Shown piece after piece: positions 1-6,121 of a stretch of 7,494 nucleotides of DNA (within the stretch, counting starts at the first letter, position 1; every line of letters begins with the position of its first letter). Origin of the DNA: Bacteroidota bacterium. GTDB taxonomy: Bacteria; Bacteroidota; Kryptoniia; Kryptoniales; JAKASW01. A program made the position numbers and the translations under genes. The DNA lies in the NCBI GenBank assembly GCA_021785235.1, contig JAJYGB010000473.1:1-7494 (forward strand), written 5' to 3'. The notes below the pieces were generated by a model. The model saw nothing but the letters and a program-made list of their open reading frames with translations. It did no database searches and was not told the DNA's origin.

Positions 1-649
1 GGAAATGCCTGACGATCTTCGGATACGGGTGCATCCCGACAACAGAGCCGATGATGTAGAAAGTGTCGCGGACATTCGTCACCCAGTCTCTTATCGCTTC
101 GCTGGTCGCTTCCTTCAGCGTCTTTGTTCCGCTCAACACGGGGACAACTTCTGCGCCCAGGAGTCTCATCTTGAACACGTTCGGCTCCTGCCGATGCATG
201 TCCTCTTCTCCCATATATACTATGCACTTGAGTCCAAGCAAAGCGCATACGGTTGCGGTGGCGACTCCATGTTGACCAGCTCCCGTCTCGGCAATAATCC
301 GAGTCTTTCCGAGTCGCTTCGCCAGGAGAGCCTGTCCGATCGTGTTGTTAATCTTATGCGCCCCGGTATGCAAAAGATCCTCGCGCTTGAGTACTATCCT
401 GGCCCCGTACTTTTCGCTAAGGTTCTTAGAAAAATAGAGTGGGGTCGGCCTACCGGCGTAGTTTTTTAGGAGGTACTGAAGCTCTTCGTTGAATACTTTG
501 TCGTCCTTTACCGACTCGAACGCCTCGTCGAGTTCCTGCGCCGCCTTCACGAGCGTTTCAGGGACGAAAGAGCCTCCATAAACCCCGAAATGTCCTCTCT
601 CGTCAGGGAGCTTGTAGTAATCAGCTATCTTCTGTTCCAGCTCGTTCAT
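1..649 (-). CDS. trpB: Tryptophan synthase beta chain, N-terminal 216 residues (partial at window edge)
   Basis: TrpB condenses indole with L-serine, using pyridoxal phosphate, to give tryptophan; it normally works in a cytoplasmic complex with TrpA. Translating the minus strand from the ATG at 649 gives an open frame to position 1 with no stop. It begins [12 protein letters not shown] and carries the [13 protein letters not shown] segment (21-33), RPTPLYF (67-73), the PLP-lysine motif HTGAHKIN (Lys99, equivalent to Lys87 of Salmonella TrpB) and [11 protein letters not shown] with Glu121 (the Glu109 equivalent). The GxHPYP motif near the edge reads GMHPYP, where Pro is usual at the second position. 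The HTGAHKIN form fits the common TrpA-partnered class. The start is supported by an in-frame TGA at 665-667 and a purine-rich AGAAGAGA just upstream. The family is about 390-400 residues, so a little over half is visible. It lies 43 bp after trpF; trpA probably follows outside the window. Confidence 0.97.
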   Translation of the reverse strand, partial: MNELEQKIADYYKLPDERGHFGVYGGSFVPETLVKAAQELDEAFESVKDDKVFNEELQYLLKNYAGRPTPLYFSKNLSEKYGARIVLKREDLLHTGAHKINNTIGQALLAKRLGKTRIIAETGAGQHGVATATVCALLGLKCIVYMGEEDMHRQEPNVFKMRLLGAEVVPVLSGTKTLKEATSEAIRDWVTNVRDTFYIIGSVVGMHPYPKIVRHF

Positions 650-692
650 AGTTCTCTTCTGTTTTCAGTAAATAATTTCACTTTGACAACGC

Positions 693-1310
693 TCAAGAGC
701 ATTGTTTAGCATTCGATACAAACGCGCGAATTCTGACGTGATCTTTTTTCCGCGGCGACTCTTCGACGCCAGATGCGGTGTCGACTCCATACGGCTTCAC
801 GATTTCTATCGCCTGGCACACATTCTCCGGGGTAAGGCCGCCCGAGAGGACGAATCGTGAGGAGAGATCGACTCCGCTCTTTATGATTTCGTCCCAATTT
901 GAAAGCCGACCAGTCCCTCCGAACTCATTTTGGATGTAAGCATCCATGAATATCAGGTCCACGCCAAGTTTTGACGCAGCCTGCATGTCGGCGGCGTCTT
1001 TCACTCGAACCGAGTAATATAGAACTTTCTTGAAATCAAAATCGCGGATATCGAAGCGCGGCTCATAGACCTGCACCGCGTCCACTTCGGTCGCGTCCAG
1101 CACCAACGCAATATCTTCGATTGTCGGTTGTACCATGACAGCTACGGTATTCACGTACGCAGACACTTCGCGCACTATCCCAGCGGCATCGTCGAATGGG
1201 ATAAAGCGTTTGCTATGCTTGTAAAAATTCAAACCTATAGCATCCGCGCCTGCCTCCGCGCATGCGTAAGCGTCTTTGATATTCGTGATCCCGCAGATCT
1301 TTACAAACAT
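693..1310 (-). CDS. trpF: Phosphoribosylanthranilate isomerase
   Basis: TrpF is a cytoplasmic TIM barrel that catalyses the Amadori rearrangement of N-(5-phosphoribosyl)anthranilate to CdRP, between the TrpD and TrpC steps. The 205-residue length is normal for the single-domain enzyme. The first strand carries KICGIT (4-9) with the catalytic Cys6. The general acid is probably Asp123 in FMDAYIQNEFGGTG. Phosphate-loop motifs are GGTG (131-134), LSGG (155-158) and DTASGVE (177-183). One departure from the family: the usual VQLHG-type strand reads VQVYEPR (79-85). The start is fixed by an in-frame TGA at 1314-1316, two codons upstream, leaving ATG 1310 as the first possible start; the ribosome site is weak. 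The gene follows the trpC stop by 34 bp, and a 15-codon frame bridges that gap. Confidence 0.95.
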   Translation of the reverse strand: MFVKICGITNIKDAYACAEAGADAIGLNFYKHSKRFIPFDDAAGIVREVSAYVNTVAVMVQPTIEDIALVLDATEVDAVQVYEPRFDIRDFDFKKVLYYSVRVKDAADMQAASKLGVDLIFMDAYIQNEFGGTGRLSNWDEIIKSGVDLSSRFVLSGGLTPENVCQAIEIVKPYGVDTASGVEESPRKKDHVRIRAFVSNAKQCS

Positions 1311-1348
1311 ACGTCAATCCGTGACTTGATCGAAAGGGCCAGCGTCAT
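1301..1348 (-). other. 15-codon bridging frame between trpC and trpF (possible coupling relay)
   Basis: An ATG at 1348-1346 overlaps the trpC stop as ATGA and opens a frame MTLALSIKSRIDVCL that ends at TAA 1303-1301, just inside trpF. A ribosome finishing trpC could restart here and terminate within a few bases of the trpF ATG at 1310, which has no strong Shine-Dalgarno sequence of its own. The frame and coordinates are seen directly; a role in translational coupling is inference. A 15-codon frame can easily arise by chance, and I do not propose a functional peptide. Confidence 0.25.
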
Positions 1349-2145
1349 TTCGCACCTGCCGGCAAAGAGAACTTACGAACTTCGCCGACCCTGTCGCTGG
1401 CTCGCATGAAATGCTCCCCCATGAGGACCGAGTGATAACCAAGTTCGCCGGCGGCCCGCAGCCCTCCGACGTCGCTGATTCCGCTCTCGCTGATGGTCAC
1501 GATACCAGACGGTATCTTTTTTGCCATCCTCTCTGAAGCATCTGTAGAGACTTCAAACGTCGCGAGATCGCGGTTGTTGACGCCGATTACGTCCGCTCCG
1601 GCGGCGAGCGCCGCGTCAAGCTCTCGATCAGCGTGTACCTCGACAAGCGGACAGAGCCCGCGTTCTCTCGATAGCCGGACGAAGCGAGCGAGCACGTCCT
1701 TCTCCAGCGCGGCAACTATGAGAAGTACCGCGTCAGCTCCGATAAGAACCGACTCATAGATCTGATACTCATCGACAATGAAGTCCTTCCTCAACAGAGG
1801 CATCCCCGGCACAGCCTCACGGACTGCCTTTAGGTCATTCACCGATCCCTTGAAGAAGGAATCTTCAGTGAGCACCGAAATCGCCGACGCGCCTCCCGCG
1901 GCATAATCCCTGGCAACTTCTGCGGGCACGATATCGAGTGCGATGTTTCCCTTCGACGGCGATGCGCGTTTGATCTCAGCGATGATCCTAACATTGTCAC
2001 CAGGAGCGCGGAGAAGGCTCTTTCTAAAATCGTTCGCGGGTCTCACGTTCGAAACGAGATTGATCAGTTTGTCGATGCTCAATCGGCCTTTGGCCTCCTC
2101 GACGCTCGCTTTCCTTCTGCCGATTATCGTTTCGAGAAAATTCAT
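1345..2145 (-). CDS. trpC: Indole-3-glycerol phosphate synthase
   Basis: TrpC closes and decarboxylates CdRP to indole-3-glycerol phosphate, the substrate of TrpA. The 266-residue protein is a full-length single-domain enzyme, not fused to TrpF. All catalytic residues of the Sulfolobus enzyme can be placed: Glu57 and Lys59 in AEIKRASPSKG (56-66), Lys120 in LLRKDFIVDEYQIYE (117-131), Glu169 in LVEVH, Asn190 in GVNNRDL (188-194), and Glu220-Ser221 in SESGI. The N-terminal helix (MNFLETIIGRRKASVEEAK) matches the usual helix before the barrel. The start ATG overlaps the stop of the upstream CBS-domain gene by 4 bp (ATGA) and has the best ribosome site in the operon, AGGAAAGGG at 2149-2157. Reinitiation after the upstream gene is likely. 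Confidence 0.97.
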   Translation of the reverse strand: MNFLETIIGRRKASVEEAKGRLSIDKLINLVSNVRPANDFRKSLLRAPGDNVRIIAEIKRASPSKGNIALDIVPAEVARDYAAGGASAISVLTEDSFFKGSVNDLKAVREAVPGMPLLRKDFIVDEYQIYESVLIGADAVLLIVAALEKDVLARFVRLSRERGLCPLVEVHADRELDAALAAGADVIGVNNRDLATFEVSTDASERMAKKIPSGIVTISESGISDVGGLRAAGELGYHSVLMGEHFMRASDRVGEVRKFSLPAGAK

Positions 2146-3449
2146 TTACCCTTTCCTGGTTCCTTTCTTGATTTCGGTCGCCCCGCCGCCTTCCCGGCAC
2201 GCGAAGATTTCCTTCGTGTGCCGCGCGACGTCACCCTTTTCTTCTTCTTTTTCGGCTCCGGAACAGACTCGCTCTCGACTGCAGCCTCAAGCACGTCTGG
2301 AATGGCAGCCTGCGGCTCGGCCTCTTCGTCGGCCGCCGCCGGCGTCTCCGATATTGGGGGATGTTCCTTAAACGACACTTTCAGCCGCTTTATGCGGTGC
2401 CTTGCAACCTCCTCGACCGCAAAGAACATCTCTCCATAATTGTACACCTCTCCTTTTTGGGGAATCTTTCCGGCGAGCGTCTGCACGAACCCAGCCACCG
2501 TATCGTAGTCTTCCTCACGAGGTATTTGGATTTCCATCAACTCATTGAATCTGTCGACACTCATCGACCCCGAGAGGTGCACATCGCCGTCTTCATCGCG
2601 AGTGAGTTCGGAGAGCGACTCATCGTACTCATCCTGAATCTCGCCGACAATTTCTTCCAGGACATCTTCAAGTGTCACGATCCCTTCAGTCCCGCCGAAC
2701 TCGTCGACAACGATCGCAAGATGGACTTTGTTCCTCTGCATCTCACGTAGGAGTTCGCCGATTTTCTTCGACTCCGGGACATAATACGGCACTCTCACTA
2801 TGTCCTGTAGGACTATCGCGCCGGACCCTTCGGCCATCGGTATAAGATCTTTCGCATAGATTATTCCGACAATGTTGTCGATTGAACCGCTGTAGACCGG
2901 CATTCTAGAATAACCTTCTTGAGCCACTCTGCGCAACAATCGCTTTGGATCCTCTTCCACGTTTATCGCTACAATGTCACCGCGAGGGACCATCACCTCG
3001 CGCACCGTCTTATCCTTAAACTTTAGTATGCTCCCGATAAGTTCTCTCTCGAGGGCGTCGATTTCTCCGCTCTGATTCATACGCTCAATGATCTCGTCGG
3101 CCTTATCGGTCCCGTCCTTCTCCTGGTTCTCACCTTTCCAAAGCCCTTCAAGGAGAACGAACGCTACGGCGATCCTTTGGATCGACACGAGAGCAAAACC
3201 CCAGAGGAGACTGATTACAAACCCGAGCGCAAACACAAGCGAGGAGATGACAAGCCCGGAAGAGAATCCCGCGTCCGCCAATCCCTTCAGAATGAAGATA
3301 GATGAGAATGCCGAAGAGGCGGTCACGCAGAAATAGATAAGCAAGAGACTCTTCCGGGTAGCCCCGGTTTGTTCCCAATGAAACACTAATCCCCAGCCCA
3401 GGGATGCGGTCACGAACAGCACCCCGGCAAGTATCAGACTCCCGATCAT
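2142..3449 (-). CDS. CorC/HlyC-like CBS-domain membrane protein with a lysine/arginine-rich C-terminal tail
   Basis: This is a 435-residue member of the CNNM/CorC/GldE family, linked to magnesium or cobalt transport or, in Bacteroidota, to gliding. The substrate here is unknown. Residues 1-105 are strongly hydrophobic with about three or four membrane segments (near 3-23, 34-55, 65-90 and perhaps 91-104). A CBS pair follows: CBS1 about 148-203 (REVMVPRGDI, SRMPVYSGSIDNIVGIIYAKDL) and CBS2 about 217-275 (HLAIVVDEFGGTEGIVTLEDVLEEIVGEI). The CorC_HlyC (transporter-associated) domain spans about 285-360 (DYDTVAGFV, PQKGEVY). The tail 361-435 is first Ala/Glu/Pro-rich and then basic (18 Lys/Arg in the last 36 residues). 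The membrane part is shorter than a usual DUF21 domain, and I do not find its AETAL-like or GEIxPK-like motifs. ATGA overlaps join it to trpD (3446-3449) and trpC (2142-2145). The start has only GGAG one base before ATG, so it probably relies on coupling from trpD. Confidence 0.9.
   Translation of the reverse strand: MIGSLILAGVLFVTASLGWGLVFHWEQTGATRKSLLLIYFCVTASSAFSSIFILKGLADAGFSSGLVISSLVFALGFVISLLWGFALVSIQRIAVAFVLLEGLWKGENQEKDGTDKADEIIERMNQSGEIDALERELIGSILKFKDKTVREVMVPRGDIVAINVEEDPKRLLRRVAQEGYSRMPVYSGSIDNIVGIIYAKDLIPMAEGSGAIVLQDIVRVPYYVPESKKIGELLREMQRNKVHLAIVVDEFGGTEGIVTLEDVLEEIVGEIQDEYDESLSELTRDEDGDVHLSGSMSVDRFNELMEIQIPREEDYDTVAGFVQTLAGKIPQKGEVYNYGEMFFAVEEVARHRIKRLKVSFKEHPPISETPAAADEEAEPQAAIPDVLEAAVESESVPEPKKKKKRVTSRGTRRKSSRAGKAAGRPKSRKEPGKGK
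2149..2157 (-). promoter_or_regulatory. Shine-Dalgarno sequence of trpC, inside the upstream gene
   Basis: AGGAAAGGG lies 3 nt before the trpC ATG and is read by the upstream CBS-protein gene as the Gly-Lys-Gly codons of its PGKGK C-terminus. It supports ATG 2145 as the trpC start and is the only strong purine-rich site among the internal junctions of this operon. Confidence 0.6.
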
Positions 3450-4459
3450 GCTCCGGTAATCTTTATGAGCGAGCGGAGCTTTTGTTCAGCCAGGCTTTTT
3501 GAAATCACAACGCGAGCCCGCTCTATCCCTGATCTTATGTCCTTCTCTAGTCCCGCGACGTAAATCGCTGCGCCGGCGTTTAGTAGCACCGCATTGTAAA
3601 ACGGAGAGTCCTGCCCCCTGATAGCGGCCATCAGAGCTTCCACGGCCTCGTCCTGGTTTCTTACAACAAGCTCTTCAAGCTTTACGCGCTCGAGGCCGAA
3701 ATCTTCCGGCGCAATTTCATACGAGCTTATCTTGCCGAGCTTAAGCTCGGCCACCAGCGTCTTACCACACAGAGATATTTCGTCCATCGTCGGCTCACCG
3801 TGGACGACCAGGGCTGCCTGGCTGCCAAGTTCTCTAAGGACTTCCGCAATGGGTTCAACGAGCGTTTTGGCGTAAACGCCGATCAACTGCCGGTTTGCGC
3901 CCGCGGGATTCGTCAGCGGCCCAAGTAGGTTAAACAGGGTCCGCACGCCGAGGTCGCGCCTGACGGGAGCAGCAAACCTCATTGACTTGTGATGCAGCGG
4001 AGCGAAGAGAAAAGCGATCCCGATCTCTTTCAGGGCTTTCTCCGTCTTCACGATGTCCAACCCGTCGAGATTTAGACCGAGAGCCTTCAGGACGTCGGCA
4101 CTTCCCGATTTGCTGGAGACCGCCCTGCCGCCATGCTTGGCGACAGTAGCGCCGGCCGCCGAAGCAACGAGCGCCGCACCTGTGGAAATGTTGAATGTCC
4201 CGGCACTGTCGCCGCCGGTGCCACAGGTATCCAGAATGATATCTTTGTCGATCCGGAGCTTATCTGCTTTCTCACGCATCGCCATGGCACCGCCGACGAT
4301 TTCGTCTACCGTCTCGCCTTTCATCCTGAGCGCAACTAGGAACCCGGCTATCTGCGATTCCGTCGCCTCACCGTTCATGATTTCGAGCATCGTCCTGTAC
4401 GCGTCGTCTCGGGAGATGTTTTCCCTGGCGACGAGCCTTGCGATAGTATCTTTGATCAT
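3446..4459 (-). CDS. trpD: Anthranilate phosphoribosyltransferase
   Basis: TrpD transfers phosphoribose from PRPP to anthranilate with Mg2+, the first committed step after anthranilate synthase. The 337 residues match the stand-alone enzyme, with no TrpG glutaminase fusion. An N-terminal helical domain (1-70) is followed by the PRPP-pyrophosphate loop DTCGTGGD (77-84), KHGGRAVSSKSGSADVLKALG (108-128), HHKSMRFAAPVRRDLG (156-171, with the anthranilate-side Arg about 167), LFNLLGPLTNPA (175-186) and the metal-binding Asp226-Glu227 in HGEPTMDEIS. KHGGR replaces the usual KHGNR, so the Asn near anthranilate is Gly111. The ATG lies one base after the bshC stop (TAAGATG) with no visible Shine-Dalgarno sequence, so translation probably couples to bshC. 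Its own stop overlaps the next start as ATGA. Confidence 0.96.
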   Translation of the reverse strand: MIKDTIARLVARENISRDDAYRTMLEIMNGEATESQIAGFLVALRMKGETVDEIVGGAMAMREKADKLRIDKDIILDTCGTGGDSAGTFNISTGAALVASAAGATVAKHGGRAVSSKSGSADVLKALGLNLDGLDIVKTEKALKEIGIAFLFAPLHHKSMRFAAPVRRDLGVRTLFNLLGPLTNPAGANRQLIGVYAKTLVEPIAEVLRELGSQAALVVHGEPTMDEISLCGKTLVAELKLGKISSYEIAPEDFGLERVKLEELVVRNQDEAVEALMAAIRGQDSPFYNAVLLNAGAAIYVAGLEKDIRSGIERARVVISKSLAEQKLRSLIKITGA

Positions 4460-4460
4460 C

Positions 4461-6086
4461 TTAGATAGTTACCACGTTGTGCGACTTTGCATAACCGGGG
4501 AGTTCCCGGAACAAAAGCTCTATGAACTCTTCCCCATACTTGTTGTAGAAGTAAGTGAAATTCAGGACTCTCTCTTGCAGTTCGCGGTTCGGGAAAATCG
4601 ACTGTTGAAACCTCTTTGTCTGTTGGAGCACCTGCTCGTTCTTGCGCCGGTAGGCGGTAGTTGTTTTTTCCTCGAGATGCTGAAGGTGATGGAGCATCCG
4701 GGAGGCTGTCGCGTCCACCGAACCCTTGAGAGTCGGATCGACCCGCGTGATGAGAGGGTCGAGGCGTTCCATGGCTTCCCTCACTTCAGATGTGACTTTT
4801 TCGAATTCGCCGGGGATATTCTCCGGGTTCGCGGCGGCGAGGGCCTTTTTCATAATCGACTCGAAATCCGAGAACGCGTCGACGACGGTCAGCTGATACT
4901 TCTCCATCAATTTCGAAACCCGGTGCTCAAGTATTGTCGCGCTTCCGCGAGGAAAGAGAGGCGGCATCTCCACGCCGAAATGTTGGTACACCCCCTTCAA
5001 CTGGGCGAAGTAGGCCAGCTCTCCGGGTCCGGCAACGTAGGCGGCAGTCGGGAGAAGGTAATCCTGGCACACGGGTCTAAGGACCACGTTCGCGCTGAAG
5101 AATTCCGGATTTGATTCGAGGATCGTCCTTATCTGCTCCGGCATCAGCTTTCGCTTCGTGCCGCGAAGCGAGAAGCCGCTCCCGATCGGCTCGAGTCCGC
5201 GGCGGTTTCCGTCGTCGATGTAAAATAAATTCAACACGCGAGGTTTGACCTGCACGTGATATTCTTCTTCAAGTCCCGCGCTCTGCTTGATAACCTCTTC
5301 GCTCGCGCGCGGAAATGTTTGAAACTCCTTTTCGAATACCGGCTTCAGCATGCGTTTACTCTCGACGTCATAGGGATCGAGGAGAAGAATGGGGTGTCTG
5401 CCGAGCACCTTAGTCATTGTCGCGGCAAAGGCGCTCGTGTAAGATTCCCCTTCCTTGTAAGAGGCCGTTAGTATCTGCATAAGACCCGGCTTAAAATCCG
5501 TCGTCGGTAGCAGCGCGTCGATCTGCTGAAAGACTTGTTCGACCGAGGCGTCGAACTTGATTTCACTGAGCGGCTTTAAATTGTCGGACTCGCCGTTGCT
5601 GAATATCGCCTCCACGCGGACGACCTCCGACGCCGCATTCAGCAGATGGACATGATTGGACTCTTCCAGATCATGGTCATCCCCTTCCAGCCAGAACACC
5701 GGCACAAATTCGAATTCAGGAAATCTCTCTTTAAGCTCGGAAGCGAGCTTGATCGCGCTGATCGTCTTAAAGAGCGTGTAAAGAGGACCGCAAAAGAGTC
5801 CGACCTGCTGCCCAGTCACCACACAGACCGCGTTTTCCTGGCCGAGCAAATCCAGGAGCGACTCGTAATCCGGCGATCCGTTCAGACGGGCGTTCTGGGC
5901 CCTGAGAAGCTCGACTAGTTTCGCGCGTCTCGGATTAATGGCCTCGGAGACCTTTGCGAAATGGCTCCTGAGCTCGTCGTCGTTCGAGAAGTCAACGTTA
6001 TAGTATTTCCTGACCTTTTCGAAATCGGATATATAATCCGTGTAAAGGTCTGACTGCTCGGGTAACTGCGTAAATGGAATTTCCAT
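4461..6086 (-). CDS. bshC: Bacillithiol biosynthesis cysteine-adding enzyme
   Basis: BshC is the proposed cysteine ligase that completes bacillithiol (Cys-GlcN-malate), a low-molecular-weight thiol used for redox balance and detoxification; BshA and BshB do the earlier steps. The 541-residue length is almost that of B. subtilis BshC (539). Family motifs in order are VVTGQQVGLFCGPLYTLFK (89-107), FWLEGDDHDLEE (131-142, nucleotide/acidic pocket region), LRPVCQDYLLPTAAYV (336-351) with GPGELAYFAQL (353-363), and PRGSAT (379-384). A long helical, probably coiled-coil arm covers about 385-500, then QERVLNFTYFYNKYG (504-518). The start is supported by an in-frame TGA at 6093-6095 and no other ATG between; the ribosome site is weak. 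It sits 35 bp after aroA and 1 bp before trpD, an unexpected place for a thiol-biosynthesis gene. I see no frameshift or missing motif. Confidence 0.95.
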   Translation of the reverse strand: MEIPFTQLPEQSDLYTDYISDFEKVRKYYNVDFSNDDELRSHFAKVSEAINPRRAKLVELLRAQNARLNGSPDYESLLDLLGQENAVCVVTGQQVGLFCGPLYTLFKTISAIKLASELKERFPEFEFVPVFWLEGDDHDLEESNHVHLLNAASEVVRVEAIFSNGESDNLKPLSEIKFDASVEQVFQQIDALLPTTDFKPGLMQILTASYKEGESYTSAFAATMTKVLGRHPILLLDPYDVESKRMLKPVFEKEFQTFPRASEEVIKQSAGLEEEYHVQVKPRVLNLFYIDDGNRRGLEPIGSGFSLRGTKRKLMPEQIRTILESNPEFFSANVVLRPVCQDYLLPTAAYVAGPGELAYFAQLKGVYQHFGVEMPPLFPRGSATILEHRVSKLMEKYQLTVVDAFSDFESIMKKALAAANPENIPGEFEKVTSEVREAMERLDPLITRVDPTLKGSVDATASRMLHHLQHLEEKTTTAYRRKNEQVLQQTKRFQQSIFPNRELQERVLNFTYFYNKYGEEFIELLFRELPGYAKSHNVVTI

Positions 6087-6121
6087 ATCAGCTCATTCAG
6101 AAAACATTTTCTTTTTAAAAT

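Noticed and set aside
5..469. Plus-strand open frame of 154 codons at the left edge
   Set aside because: It is antisense to trpB, whose minus-strand translation gives clear tryptophan synthase beta motifs.
650..692. Possible promoter for trpB (TTGTCA-like box) in the trpF-trpB gap
   Set aside because: The sequence 17 bp downstream does not resemble a -10 box, and the 43-bp gap is normal within an operon.
2237..2255. A-rich lysine codons in the CBS protein as a programmed frameshift site
   Set aside because: The A-run is in the wrong register for a canonical X XXY YYZ slippery heptamer, and the zero frame continues to a coupled stop.
4053..5114. Long plus-strand open frame of 353 codons antisense to trpD and bshC
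   Set aside because: It lies wholly opposite two genes with unmistakable family motifs, shows no recognisable domain and has a composition expected of a codon shadow.
6087..6121. AT-rich aroA-bshC spacer with a small inverted repeat (6099-6112) as a terminator or promoter
   Set aside because: The repeat has only a 2-nt centre and AT pairs almost throughout, so it is not a credible terminator; no promoter hexamer pair was found, and the spacing fits a simple operon junction.
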